NCBI RefSeq assembly: GCF_020708045.1
Contig: NZ_JAJFES010000018.1
Location: 20,959-84,958 of the forward strand
Source of the DNA: Massilia sp. IC2-278
Lineage (GTDB): Bacteria > Pseudomonadota > Gammaproteobacteria > Burkholderiales > Burkholderiaceae_D
Direction of reading: 5' to 3'
Length of the DNA stretch: 64,000 nt
Shown here: piece after piece, positions 29,925-38,076 of the stretch
Numbering within the stretch: the first letter of the stretch is position 1
Layout: each line of letters begins with the position of its first letter
The notes under the pieces: generated by a model
What the model saw: only the letters and a program-made list of their open reading frames with translations
The model's database searches: none
What the model was told of the DNA's origin: nothing
Program-made: the position numbers and the translations under genes

Positions 29925-30671
29925 ATGGAAGAGAAACGCGTAGCACTGGTGACCGGGGGCATGGGCGGCCTCGGCACCGCCCTGTGCCGCCGCCTGCATG
30001 ACGCGGGCTTTGCGGTTGCACTGACCTATTCGCCGGGCAATCCTGCCCCCGCAGGCTGGCTCGCCGCCCAGCGCGACGACCATTACCACTTTACCGCGTA
30101 CAAACTCGACGTGACCGATCACGATGCCTGCGCCGCCACCGTGGCGCGCCTGCTCGATGCCTTCGGCCGCATCGACGTCCTGGTGAACAACGCCGGCATC
30201 ACGCGCGACCGCAGCCTGCGCAAGATGTCGATGGACGACTGGCGCGCCGTGCTGTCCACCAACCTCGACAGCGTATTCAACATGAGCAAGGCGGTGATCG
30301 AGCCCATGGTGAACGGGCGCTGGGGCCGCATTGTCAACATTTCCTCGGTGAATGCGAACGCCGGCGCCTTCGGGCAGGCGAACTACGCCGCGGCCAAGGC
30401 CGGCATGCACGGTTTCACCAAGGCGCTGGCGCTGGAAACGGCGCGCTTCGGCATCACCGTCAACACGGTATCGCCGGGCTACCTGCGCACGAAGATGGTG
30501 AGCGCCGTGCCGGCCGAGATCATGCAGACGAAAATCCTGCCGCAGATTCCGGTGGGGCGCCTGGGCGAGCCGGACGAGGTGGCGGCCCTGGTTGCTTACC
30601 TGGCATCGGACGCGGCCGGTTTCGTGACCGGCGCCGACATTGCCATCAACGGCGGCCAGCACATGCGCTGA
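29925..30671 (+). CDS. phbB: Acetoacetyl-CoA reductase (PhbB-like SDR)
   Basis: A 248-residue short-chain dehydrogenase that probably reduces acetoacetyl-CoA to (R)-3-hydroxybutyryl-CoA with NADPH in polyhydroxyalkanoate synthesis. It has TGGMGGLG at the cofactor site, NNAG near residue 88, the catalytic Ser in NISSV and YAAAK, and C-terminal GADIAINGGQHM. The segments NNAGITRD, LSTNLDSVFN and VSPGYLRT are those of PhbB/PhaB. It stands alone, with no phaC or phaA nearby, but a phasin gene lies at 44003. A FabG-type role cannot be excluded. Confidence 0.8.
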   Translation: MEEKRVALVTGGMGGLGTALCRRLHDAGFAVALTYSPGNPAPAGWLAAQRDDHYHFTAYKLDVTDHDACAATVARLLDAFGRIDVLVNNAGITRDRSLRKMSMDDWRAVLSTNLDSVFNMSKAVIEPMVNGRWGRIVNISSVNANAGAFGQANYAAAKAGMHGFTKALALETARFGITVNTVSPGYLRTKMVSAVPAEIMQTKILPQIPVGRLGEPDEVAALVAYLASDAAGFVTGADIAINGGQHMR

Positions 30672-30677
30672 CTGCGC

Positions 30678-31061
30678 CTAGCGTTTCTCGAAGCGCGTCT
30701 GGCAGGCAATGCACAGGCGCGCTTCGGGGCGGGCCTGCAGGCGCGAATAGCCGATGTCGTTGCCGCATTCCTCGCACAGGCCGTAGCTGCCGTCCTCGAA
30801 CTTGGCCAGCGCCTTGCGCATTACCTGCATCTGTGCCGCATTGTGCCCGGCCGCTTCGAGCGCGAGGTCGTTCAGCAGGCGCACGGTGGCCTTGTCGGCG
30901 GGCGAGGTTTCGACTTCGGACACGGGCAGGTCGCGCCCGCCCGCAGGGGGCGATTCGGCAACGTCGTTCAGGCCGCTGAGCGCGGCAAGGCGGGCCTCGA
31001 GGGTGGCGCGCAACTGCGCCAGCTGGCCTTGGTCGAGGGCGGCCATGGCAGGGGCATGCAT
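30678..31061 (-). CDS. DksA/TraR-type C4 zinc-finger protein
   Basis: A 127-residue protein of the DksA/TraR family. A helical N-terminal coiled coil (QLAQLRATLEARLAALSGL) is followed by a helix (DLALEAAGHNAAQMQVMRKAL) and a zinc finger with CEEC and CIAC. The family binds the RNA polymerase secondary channel and, in DksA, works with ppGpp. Shorter than DksA (151 residues) and missing the DxxDxA tip in an obvious form, so it may be a TraR-like variant. Start could also be at 31046. Convergent with the reductase gene. Confidence 0.8.
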   Translation of the reverse strand: MHAPAMAALDQGQLAQLRATLEARLAALSGLNDVAESPPAGGRDLPVSEVETSPADKATVRLLNDLALEAAGHNAAQMQVMRKALAKFEDGSYGLCEECGNDIGYSRLQARPEARLCIACQTRFEKR

Positions 31062-31188
31062 TCAGGACCGCAGCGCGACAAGGCGTTGCGCAGGCCGCAT
31101 GCTGGCCTGAAGCAAAGGAAAGCGGTCCATTGCGCACTCCCCGGGTGACGGTGTGGGGACAGTGTAGCGCGATGCGGGCGGGAAGAAC

Positions 31189-31210
31189 ATGGGCGCACGC
31201 GTGCGCCCAT
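31189..31210. repeat. Perfect 22-bp palindrome
   Basis: Bases 31189-31210 are a perfect palindrome centred on GCGCACGCGTGCGC. It lies in the 212-base gap between a 199-residue hypothetical gene and the DksA-like gene, both on the minus strand. No T-run follows on either side, so it is not a standard terminator. Role unknown. Confidence 0.5.
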
Positions 31211-31273
31211 TACGGCGGCTCGGGCGGCTGATGTGCCCCGGGCGCTTGAAGTGGATCGGGTGGCTGGAGCGGC

Positions 31274-31873
31274 TCAGGCGGGCTTGCTGGCCGGGGCCGG
31301 CGTCTTGTTGGCCTCGATCGCCGCCATGTGCGCGCGGATCTTGTCGAGCGCGCCGACGATGGAGGCGGCCTGTCCGGTGGCCGCGGCGCCGGCCAGCTGC
31401 AGCAGGCCGCCGACCAGGCCGGTGATGTCGCCGATCAGGGTGATCTTGCGGATCTTTTCCGCCGCTTCGGTGGTCAGGGCGATGACGCCGCGCTGCGATT
31501 TGCCGAGCGACTTCACGGTGTAGGTGGCGGCGTCGGCGTACAAACCGTTGGCGCGCTGGCGCAGGATGACTTCGTCCTCGAGCAGGGCGCGGGCAGCGGC
31601 CTGCACCGCATCGGGTACGGTGCGGCCCTCGTAGGCGCGGATGTCGCGCATGATGCGATCGTGCAGCTGGTCTGCGCAGGCGGACAATTGATCCGCCAGC
31701 TCGACGATCTGCTGGACGCTGGCGAGGCCGCCGCCCTGGTCCGTCGCCGGGGTCGACGCACCCGCCGTGGCCGGGGCTGCCGTAGCGGATGCCGCGCCGC
31801 CATCCATGGCCGCGTCCGGTGCCGCACCCTTGTCCCTGGCCGCGCCGGCGGCTGCCTGATTCTCGTTTTCCAT
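31274..31873 (-). CDS. Hypothetical helical protein
   Basis: A 199-residue protein. The first 50 residues are Ala/Gly/Thr-rich and probably disordered. The rest is helical (VQQIVELADQLSACADQLHDRIM, ALLEDEVILRQRANGLYADAA). One hydrophobic stretch (ITGLVGGLLQLAGAAATGQAASIVGAL) could insert in a membrane. No signal peptide. It follows the lipoprotein gene by 15 bases, so the two form an operon and probably act together. Family not recognised. Confidence 0.6.
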   Translation of the reverse strand: MENENQAAAGAARDKGAAPDAAMDGGAASATAAPATAGASTPATDQGGGLASVQQIVELADQLSACADQLHDRIMRDIRAYEGRTVPDAVQAAARALLEDEVILRQRANGLYADAATYTVKSLGKSQRGVIALTTEAAEKIRKITLIGDITGLVGGLLQLAGAAATGQAASIVGALDKIRAHMAAIEANKTPAPASKPA

Positions 31874-31888
31874 CGCATCTCCTTCGGA

Positions 31889-32746
31889 TCAGTCGCCGGA
31901 CAGGCCGTCGCGGATCATTCGCAAATCCCGCGCGTAATTGCCCAGCATGCGGCGCACATCTGCCTCGGACAGCTTGTGCAGGTTCTCGCGCAGCTTCTGG
32001 TGGCCGAGCGCGACTTTCGTCAGGCCCTGCAGCGCGAGGTCGTAGCGGCGGTCGATCAGCTTGTATTCGCTGGCCTTGTTCAGGTAATGCACCTTGGCCA
32101 GGGTAACCAGCATGCGGTCGCCGGTCTTGTTGTTGAACGGCAGCTCGACGTCGAAGATGCCGAGGATGGTCTTCTTTTCATTTTCATTGGTCTTGTAGTA
32201 CAGGCGGGTGAGCGAGATCATGGCTTCCAGCAGCACCTGCACGTCGGCGTCGCCGTCGCGCACCATGGTTTCCACGCTGCGGTTCTGGTAGCCCGAGGCG
32301 ATCACCCGCGTCAGCAGGCGGGTCAGGCCGGTGTAGGCGGCGATATGGCGCTGCTGCAGGCCCGATTCGGTATTCGCCTTCAGTCCGTTGCCGAGATCGT
32401 CGATGCGTTCCGACAGGTCGTAGCGGGTGTCGCCGGCCAGCAGGCTCAGGGTCTGCATGTAGAGCACCACCGCCTTTTGCACGCCGACGAAGTCGTCGTA
32501 GACGGCGCGGCGCTTGGCATCGTTCTCGCGCGCCAGCTTGTCGGCGGCGGCGGGCAGGTAGGGCTGTTCGCGCTCGTAGGTGTCGCGGTAGCGGCGCGAG
32601 AGCTCGGCATAGCCGCCCAGGCGCGCCGAGGCGTCGGCGAATTCGCGCACCTCGGTCAGGCTGACGGGACCGTTGGTGGTCGCACAGCCGCCCAGGAACA
32701 GGCTCAGGCCCAGCAGGGCGGTGGCGACGAGACGGGAAGTGTTCAT
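31889..32746 (-). CDS. Hypothetical lipoprotein, helical
   Basis: A 285-residue lipoprotein (lipobox LFLGGC, Cys near 21). The mature protein is almost all helical and charged, without obvious repeats (YAELSRRYRDTYEREQPYLP, LTRLYYKTNENEKKTIL, LRENLHKLSEADVRRML). I do not recognise a domain. It is the first gene of a pair with the 199-residue protein downstream. Upstream, the VOC gene's hairpin at 32798-32818 leaves only about 50 bases for a promoter. Confidence 0.65.
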   Translation of the reverse strand: MNTSRLVATALLGLSLFLGGCATTNGPVSLTEVREFADASARLGGYAELSRRYRDTYEREQPYLPAAADKLARENDAKRRAVYDDFVGVQKAVVLYMQTLSLLAGDTRYDLSERIDDLGNGLKANTESGLQQRHIAAYTGLTRLLTRVIASGYQNRSVETMVRDGDADVQVLLEAMISLTRLYYKTNENEKKTILGIFDVELPFNNKTGDRMLVTLAKVHYLNKASEYKLIDRRYDLALQGLTKVALGHQKLRENLHKLSEADVRRMLGNYARDLRMIRDGLSGD

Positions 32747-32797
32747 CGGGTCCTTTCGAACGGCGAAGATGCCGGCCGGAAAGTACCCATTCTGGCA

Positions 32798-32818
32798 AAC
32801 GCCGCCTGCCGCGGCGTT
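32798..32818 (-). terminator. Terminator hairpin after the VOC gene
   Basis: An 8-bp stem (AACGCCGC with GCGGCGTT) with a five-base loop, followed on the minus strand by TGCCAG. The T-run is minimal, so efficiency is uncertain. It separates the VOC gene from the downstream lipoprotein gene. Confidence 0.5.
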
Positions 32819-32854
32819 GCAGTTGGTCAACTCATTCGCTGAGGGTGTTGCGCC

Positions 32855-33220
32855 TTACGCGACCTTGCCCAGGTCGAAGTGGGGATTCTCGATGATGCCG
32901 AACAGGTTGCCGTACGGATCGCGGATGGTGGCGACCCGGATCCCGTCGCCGACGTCTTCCACCGACGACTCGACCGTGGCGCCGAGTCCTTCGAGGCGCG
33001 CCACCTCGGCCCCGGCGTCGGACGTGCCCCAGTAGGCGGTGGCGCCGGCGCTGCCGGGCACGCCGTCGGGAACCAGGCCCAGCTCGAAGCCGCCGACCTC
33101 GAAGCCCACGTAGAAGGGCTGCTCGAAGTAGGGCGCCTTGTCGAGCACGCGGCGGTACCACTCGGTGGCCTCGGTCAATTGCGTGACGGGGTAGATGACG
33201 GTGCGCAGTCCCTGGATCAT
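32855..33220 (-). CDS. VOC-family protein (glyoxalase/dioxygenase fold)
   Basis: A 121-residue protein of the vicinal-oxygen-chelate fold: two beta-alpha-beta-beta-beta units, RTVIYPVTQLTEATEWYRRVL at the start and GIRVATIRDPYGNLFGIIENP at the end. The terminal RDPYGNLFGIIEN is a standard VOC closing motif. Metal ligands are not obvious. Members include glyoxalases, antibiotic-resistance proteins and uncharacterised enzymes; substrate unknown. It is a single-gene unit. Confidence 0.85.
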   Translation of the reverse strand: MIQGLRTVIYPVTQLTEATEWYRRVLDKAPYFEQPFYVGFEVGGFELGLVPDGVPGSAGATAYWGTSDAGAEVARLEGLGATVESSVEDVGDGIRVATIRDPYGNLFGIIENPHFDLGKVA

Positions 33221-33300
33221 GGCGGTCCCTTTAATTGATTTTGGAACAATCGTGCATCAAGCCGGAGGGCTTGTCCAGCCCTACCTTTTCTGACAGCCGG

Positions 33301-34080
33301 TCAGCCCGCCAGTTCCGTACGCCAGCCCAGGCTTTGCGCGGTATCGCCTTGCGGGTTGTATTCGCAGCCGATCCAGCCGCCGTAGCCGAGTTCGTCCAGC
33401 AGGCGGAACAGGTAGGGGTAGTTGATCTCGCCGGTGCCCGGTTCGTGGCGGCCGGGCACGTCGGCCAGCTGGATGTGGCGGATCAGCGGCAGCAGGGTGC
33501 GCAGGCTGTTGGCCAGGTCGCCCTCCATGCGCTGCATGTGGTAGATGTCGAACTGCAGGAACAGGTTGTCGGCGCCGCATTCCTCGATGATGGCCGCGGC
33601 CTGGCGCGAGCCAGTCAGGAAGTAGCCGGGCATGTCACGGTCGTTGATCGGCTCGATCAGCAGGGCGAGCTCTTTTTCCTTCAGCCTGGCGGCGGCGAAC
33701 TGCAGGTTGGCGACGTAGGTGGCGTGGGCGCGTTCGTGCGGCACGTTCGGCGGAATCTTGCCTGCCATGCAATGCAATTGCTTGACGCCGAGTTCCTCGG
33801 CGTAATCGAGAGCGAGCCCGACGCTGTCCTGGAACTCGCCGATGCGGCGCGGATCGCAGGCCATGCCGCGGTCGCCGGCTGCCCAGTCGCCCGGCGGGAA
33901 ATTGTGCAGGACAAGTTGGAGATCGTAGCGCGCCAGGCGGCCGGTGATCCATTCCGGCTCGCAGGCGTAGGGGAAGAGGAATTCCACGGCATCGAACCCG
34001 GCCGCCCGCGCCGCGGCAAAGCGGTCGAGGAAGCTGAGCTCGGGGAACAGCGTGCTCAGGTTGGCGGCGAATCGTGGCAT
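33301..34080 (-). CDS. hyi: Hydroxypyruvate isomerase-type TIM-barrel protein
   Basis: A 259-residue xylose-isomerase-like TIM barrel. Sequence blocks match the Hyi/OtnI family: MPRFAANLSTLFPEL at the start, GFDAVEFLFPY, LALLIEPINDRDMPGY, FLQFDIYHMQRMEGD and HIQLADVPGRHEPGTGEINY. Glu and Asp/His residues in these blocks form the metal and catalytic site. Known members isomerise hydroxypyruvate and tartronate semialdehyde or 2-oxo-tetronates. The usual neighbours gcl and glxR are absent, so the physiological substrate is not fixed. Start at the ATG before PRFAANL. Confidence 0.85.
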   Translation of the reverse strand: MPRFAANLSTLFPELSFLDRFAAARAAGFDAVEFLFPYACEPEWITGRLARYDLQLVLHNFPPGDWAAGDRGMACDPRRIGEFQDSVGLALDYAEELGVKQLHCMAGKIPPNVPHERAHATYVANLQFAAARLKEKELALLIEPINDRDMPGYFLTGSRQAAAIIEECGADNLFLQFDIYHMQRMEGDLANSLRTLLPLIRHIQLADVPGRHEPGTGEINYPYLFRLLDELGYGGWIGCEYNPQGDTAQSLGWRTELAG

Positions 34081-34187
34081 GGCGGGTCTCGAATGTTGAC
34101 AGCCCGCTATCGTAGCATTCGGGGTGAAAAGTTGCCGGGGTGGGGCAATCGTGTGGGAGGGGGCATTTTTTGCGGTGGCGCTGCCAA

Positions 34188-34383
34188 CCGTACGGTGGGC
34201 ACGCCGTGCCCACGCGGAAGTGGGCATGGTGATTGCATGCTTAGAACCCTGGTAGCCGCGTGTCGCCGGCGCGTTCTCGGGCATGCCGCGAGCGCTTGCT
34301 GAAGGCGCACACGGTGGTAACGCCGCGCTCGGACGATAACGCGGCATCACGTTCCGCGTGGGCACAGAGTGCCCACCGTACGG
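34188..34383. repeat. Composite REP-like inverted-repeat element, copy 1
   Basis: Left arm 34188-34218 begins CCGTACGGTGGGCAC and continues GTGCCCACGCGGA; right arm 34353-34383 is its near-perfect reverse complement. Each arm is itself a hairpin (GTGGGCAC/GTGCCCAC). The 134-base centre differs from the second copy at 45822-46029. The 387-base gap between the isomerase gene and RhlE holds this element, the RhlE terminator and no gene. Confidence 0.75.
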
Positions 34384-34411
34384 TTGAGGTCAACATACTT
34401 CGTGAGCCAAC

Positions 34412-34446
34412 AAAAAAGGACAGGCCGGCATCCCGGTCCTGTCCTT
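34412..34446 (-). terminator. Intrinsic terminator of rhlE
   Basis: A stem of AAGGACAGG (34416-34424) with CCTGTCCTT (34438-34446), extended by CCGG/CCGG across a one-base bulge, is followed on the minus strand by a T-run (A-run at 34412-34417). It lies 20 bases past the RhlE stop. Confidence 0.9.
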
Positions 34447-34467
34447 CTCAGCAAACGCTAGCGCCGA

Positions 34468-35895
34468 TTAACGGTCGCGCCCGCCCTGGCGTGGCGCCGC
34501 ACCGGTACGCGGGCCGCGGCTGGCGCCGCCATTGCCGCCATTGCCGCCACGGTTGCCGCCGCCGGCACTCGCCGGACGCGAACCATTCCCGCCGCCGCCT
34601 GCCGGACGACCACCGTTGCCGGCGCCCGCACCCGCGCTACGTCCCTGGCCCTGGCCACCACGGCCGCCGCCTGGACGGCCGCCGCGGTTGGCATGGCCCG
34701 GCGCGCCGCTGCGCAGCTGGATCGGCTGGGCCTTGGCGTTCAGGTCCGGCTCGAAGCCAGGGATCACGTGACGCGGCAGGGTCTGCTTGATCAGCTTTTC
34801 GATGTCTTTCAGCATCTGGTGCTCGTCGACGCAGACCAGCGACACGGCTTCGCCGGTGGCGCCGGCGCGGCCGGTACGGCCGATGCGGTGCACGTAGTCT
34901 TCCGGCACGTTCGGCAGGTCGTAGTTCACGACGTGCGGCAGCTGGTCGATGTCGATGCCGCGTGCGGCGATATCGGTGGCCACCAGCACCTGCAGGCTGC
35001 CGTCCTTGAACTCGGCCAGGGCCTTGGTACGTGCCGACTGGCTCTTGTTGCCGTGGATGGCCATGGCGCCGATGCCGTCCTTGCCCAGCTGCTCGACCAG
35101 TTTGTTCGCGCCGTGCTTGGTGCGGGTGAACACCAGCACCTGGTGCCAGTCGTTTTCCTTGATCAGGTGCGACAGCATCGGGTGCTTCTTGTCGCGGTCG
35201 ACCGGGTGGATCTTCTGTGCGATCACTTCCACGGTGGAATTGCGGCGCGCCACTTCGATCGAGGCCGGGTTGTTCAGCAGCTTGTCGGCCAGGGCCTTGA
35301 TCTCGTCCGAGAAGGTGGCCGAGAACAGCAGGTTCTGGCGCTTCGGCGGCAGGATCGCCAGCACTTTCTTGATGTCGTGGATGAAGCCCATGTCGAGCAT
35401 GCGGTCGGCTTCGTCCAGGATCAGGATTTCCACTTTCGACAGGTCGACGGTGCGCTGGCCGACGTGGTCCAGCAGGCGGCCCGGGGTGGCAACCAGGATG
35501 TCGACGCCGTGTTTCAGCAGTTTGATCTGCGGGTTGATGCCGACGCCGCCGAAGATCACGGCCGAGTTCAGGTTGGTGTACTTGCCGTACAGGCGCACGC
35601 TTTCCTCGACCTGGGCCGCCAGTTCGCGGGTCGGGGCCAGGATCAGGGCGCGCACGGCGCGTGGGGAAGTCTTGCTTTTCAGTGCGGCGCCGATAGCATC
35701 GGTCGACAGGCGCTGCAGCAGGGGAAGCGTGAAGCCGGCAGTCTTGCCGGTGCCGGTCTGTGCGCCGGCCAGCAGGTCGCCGCCGCCCAGCACCGCAGGG
35801 ATCGCCTGGGCCTGGATCGGGGTCGGCGTGGTATAGCCTTGTTCAGTGACTGCGCGAACAATAGCGTCGGACAAGCCGAGGGTAGCAAATGACAT
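34468..35895 (-). CDS. rhlE: DEAD-box RNA helicase RhlE
   Basis: A 475-residue ATP-dependent RNA helicase. The motifs appear in order: Q-motif (MSFATLGLSDAIVRAV ... TPTPIQAQAIP), AQTGTGKT, PTRELA, TPGRLLD, DEAD, SAT, then ARGIDI and HRIGRTGR in the second RecA domain. The C-terminal 90 residues are a Gly/Arg/Asn-rich disordered tail (RGGRPGGGRGGQGQGR) for RNA binding, as in RhlE. It is thought to remodel ribosomal or messenger RNA. The start was set at MSFATLGL. A pair of 12-bp direct repeats lies upstream at 36006-36029. Confidence 0.9.
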   Translation of the reverse strand: MSFATLGLSDAIVRAVTEQGYTTPTPIQAQAIPAVLGGGDLLAGAQTGTGKTAGFTLPLLQRLSTDAIGAALKSKTSPRAVRALILAPTRELAAQVEESVRLYGKYTNLNSAVIFGGVGINPQIKLLKHGVDILVATPGRLLDHVGQRTVDLSKVEILILDEADRMLDMGFIHDIKKVLAILPPKRQNLLFSATFSDEIKALADKLLNNPASIEVARRNSTVEVIAQKIHPVDRDKKHPMLSHLIKENDWHQVLVFTRTKHGANKLVEQLGKDGIGAMAIHGNKSQSARTKALAEFKDGSLQVLVATDIAARGIDIDQLPHVVNYDLPNVPEDYVHRIGRTGRAGATGEAVSLVCVDEHQMLKDIEKLIKQTLPRHVIPGFEPDLNAKAQPIQLRSGAPGHANRGGRPGGGRGGQGQGRSAGAGAGNGGRPAGGGGNGSRPASAGGGNRGGNGGNGGASRGPRTGAAPRQGGRDR

Positions 35896-36005
35896 AGATT
35901 CTCTGGTGAAGTTGATTCCGCCGCCGGCGCAAGCGGCGCCAGGATCGGATGGGCAGTTCAAGGCAATACCGGTGCAGCGTCGAACATGTCGAGCATGATG
36001 TTGAG

Positions 36006-36029
36006 CCTCATGTCGAACCTCATGTCGAA
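36006..36029. repeat. Tandem 12-bp direct repeats upstream of rhlE
   Basis: CCTCATGTCGAA occurs twice head to tail (36006-36017, 36018-36029). Degenerate copies (CGTCGAACATGTCGA, ATGATGTTGAG) precede them from 35979. They lie 110 bases before the RhlE start. They could be a regulatory site or a simple expansion; the frame reading through them is not a convincing gene. Confidence 0.5.
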
Positions 36030-36156
36030 CGATACGCGCCGGACCCGGAACCGATTATAGTGGGTTTGTTGCAGTGTGGAAATACATGCTTGAAAGGCCG
36101 CCCTGCGCGTCCTGCGCCGGCGGCCTGCAATCCATCTATTCTACGCGATTATGAAA

Positions 36157-36945
36157 TTACGCGAATGGGACCATCAACGGCACCATCTGCGCGAACACCT
36201 TCGGGCCGGCGGCGATGATGTCGCCCTTGTTCAGGTATTGCGATTCGCCGTTGAACTCGCCGACGATGCCGCCGGCTTCGGTTACCAGCAGGGAACCCGC
36301 GGCGATGTCCCAGATCTTCAGGCCTTTTTCGAAGTAACCGTCGACGCGGCCGGCGGCCACGTTCGCCAGTTCCAGCGCGGCCGAGCCGGCGCTGCGCACG
36401 CCGTGGCAGCGCGAGGCGACGACTTCGTACATGCGCAGGTATTCGGCCAGCGCGCGCGGGTCAGGGCCGTGGCCGGCGGCCAGCAGGGATTTCAGGATGC
36501 GGTCGTTGTTCTTGACGCGGATGCGCTTGTCGTTCAGGTAGGCGCCGGCGCCCTTGGTGGCGGTGAACAGGTCATTGCGCACCGGGTCGTAGACCACGGC
36601 CTGCGTGATCACGCCGCGCTGTTGCAGCGCGATCGAGATGCAGTAGTTAGGATAGCCGTGCAGGAAGTTGGTGGTGCCGTCGAGCGGATCGATGATCCAG
36701 ACGTATTCGCTTTCGTCGTTCAGATTGCGCGAGGCGCCTGATTCTTCCGCCAGGATGGCGTGGTCAGGATAGGCCTTGAGCAGGGTTTCGACGATGGCTT
36801 GCTCGGAAGCCTGGTCGACGTCGGTGACGAAATCGTTGTGTTGTTTTTCCGAAACGGTAACGCGGTCCAGATCGAAAGACGCGCGGTTGATGACTGTGGC
36901 AGCGCGGCGAGCGGCCTTGATGGCCGTGTTAAGCATTGGGTGCAT
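36157..36945 (-). CDS. suhB: Inositol monophosphatase family protein SuhB
   Basis: A 262-residue inositol-1-monophosphatase. The metal-binding motifs are AEESG (near residue 67), DPLDGTTNF (near 86) and WDIAAG (near 215). In E. coli SuhB also takes part in ribosomal RNA antitermination. It is transcribed divergently from trmJ, an arrangement common in betaproteobacteria. The start was placed at MHPMLNTAIKAAR, the usual family start. Confidence 0.92.
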   Translation of the reverse strand: MHPMLNTAIKAARRAATVINRASFDLDRVTVSEKQHNDFVTDVDQASEQAIVETLLKAYPDHAILAEESGASRNLNDESEYVWIIDPLDGTTNFLHGYPNYCISIALQQRGVITQAVVYDPVRNDLFTATKGAGAYLNDKRIRVKNNDRILKSLLAAGHGPDPRALAEYLRMYEVVASRCHGVRSAGSAALELANVAAGRVDGYFEKGLKIWDIAAGSLLVTEAGGIVGEFNGESQYLNKGDIIAAGPKVFAQMVPLMVPFA

Positions 36946-37109
36946 GTAAGCTTTTTCCGTAAAAAAATGCTGACGCCCACCGCGCAACGTGGCGCCGTGA
37001 ACCGTCGGAAACAAATGAATTAAAGAGCAAAGCGGCGCCGAACCCGTTAGAATCCCGGCCCTTGGGACCAGAATCTACCTGTTCGCGCCGCGCGATGGCG
37101 CTATTTTAA

Positions 37110-37859
37110 ATGAACCCGACCGAAACCGACACGTCTCTTTTCACCCGCCTGCGCTTCGTGCTCGTCGAAACCAGCCGCGCCGGCAATGTCGGCTCGGTGG
37201 CGCGCGCCATGAAAACCATGGGTTTCTCGGAACTGGTGCTGGTGGCGCCGCGCTGCGCCGACCCGCTCACCGATCCCGAAGCGGTGGCCTTTGCCAGCGG
37301 CGCGCTCGACGTGCTGTCGAATGCGCGCATCGTCGGCAGCATCGGCGAGGCGTTGGAGGGCTGCAATTTCGCGGCGGCGGTGTCGGCGCGGCTGCGCGAA
37401 TTTTCGCCGCCGGTGTGGACGCCGCGCAACTTTGCCGAGCACATCGCCGGGCAGCAGGACCTGCGGCCGGCGCTCATCTTCGGCAACGAGCGGGTCGGCT
37501 TGCCGAACGGGATCGTCGAAGACTGCAACGTGCTGATCAACATTCCGGCCAACCCAGCCTACTCCTCGCTGAACCTGTCGCAGGCGGCCCAGGTGCTGGC
37601 CTATGAATGCCGCATGGGGGCCGTGGGCGACGCCTTGCCGGCCACCCCGGTCGGCTTCCATGGCGACGCCGCCAGCCTGGATCAGGTCGAGGGCATGTAT
37701 GCCCACCTGGAAGAAGCGCTGGTGGCGATCGGTTTCCTGAAGGCCGACAACCCGGGCAAGCTGATGCCGCGCCTGAAGCGGCTGTTCTCGCGCACCGGCC
37801 TGGAGACCGAGGAAGTGAATATCCTGCGCGGGATCGCGCGCCAGATCCTGAAGCGCTAG
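37110..37859 (+). CDS. trmJ: tRNA (cytidine/uridine-2'-O-)-methyltransferase TrmJ
   Basis: A 249-residue SPOUT methyltransferase that 2'-O-methylates position 32 of tRNAs. The knot motifs are visible: VLVETSRAGNVGSVARAMKTMGF at the start, FGNERVGLPN (motif 2), and PANPAYSSLNLSQAAQVLAYE (motif 3). The C-terminal helical extension (LFSRTGLETEEVNILRGIARQI) fits TrmJ rather than the shorter TrmL. It is convergent with the DUF7661 gene, with a four-base gap. Confidence 0.92.
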   Translation: MNPTETDTSLFTRLRFVLVETSRAGNVGSVARAMKTMGFSELVLVAPRCADPLTDPEAVAFASGALDVLSNARIVGSIGEALEGCNFAAAVSARLREFSPPVWTPRNFAEHIAGQQDLRPALIFGNERVGLPNGIVEDCNVLINIPANPAYSSLNLSQAAQVLAYECRMGAVGDALPATPVGFHGDAASLDQVEGMYAHLEEALVAIGFLKADNPGKLMPRLKRLFSRTGLETEEVNILRGIARQILKR

Positions 37860-37863
37860 CGAT

Positions 37864-38076
37864 TCAGTCCGGCATACGCCGCACTGCCTGCCCCAGGCCG
37901 GCGTATTCGTGAAACACGTCGTCCAGGTAGATGGCGATCTCGTCGCCGGCCAGCTGGCCTGGGATGACGACGTCGTGCAGGGGGCAGCGCTTGCCTTGTT
38001 CCGACCGGTAGACGGACCAGCCATCGTGCTCGCGCCGCACCTCGACCTGGAAACGGCCGTAGATATCGAATTTCAT
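37864..38076 (-). CDS. DUF7661-type small protein
   Basis: A 70-residue soluble protein (MKFDIYGRFQVEVRREHDGW at the start, then CPLHDVVIPGQLAGDEIAIYLDD). It looks like the DUF7661 family of small uncharacterised proteins. The ATG overlaps the stop of the upstream membrane-protein gene (TGATG), so the two are co-translated. Function unknown. Confidence 0.75.
   Translation of the reverse strand: MKFDIYGRFQVEVRREHDGWSVYRSEQGKRCPLHDVVIPGQLAGDEIAIYLDDVFHEYAGLGQAVRRMPD

Noticed and set aside
34188..34383. The hairpin arms as simple terminators
   Set aside because: There is no T-run after either hairpin and rhlE already has its own strong terminator; the paired, recurrent arms fit a repeat element better.
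35949..36218. A plus-strand frame with VEHDVEPHVEPHVE repeats
   Set aside because: The repeat comes from tandem 12-mers in intergenic DNA, and the frame runs into the suhB 3' end.
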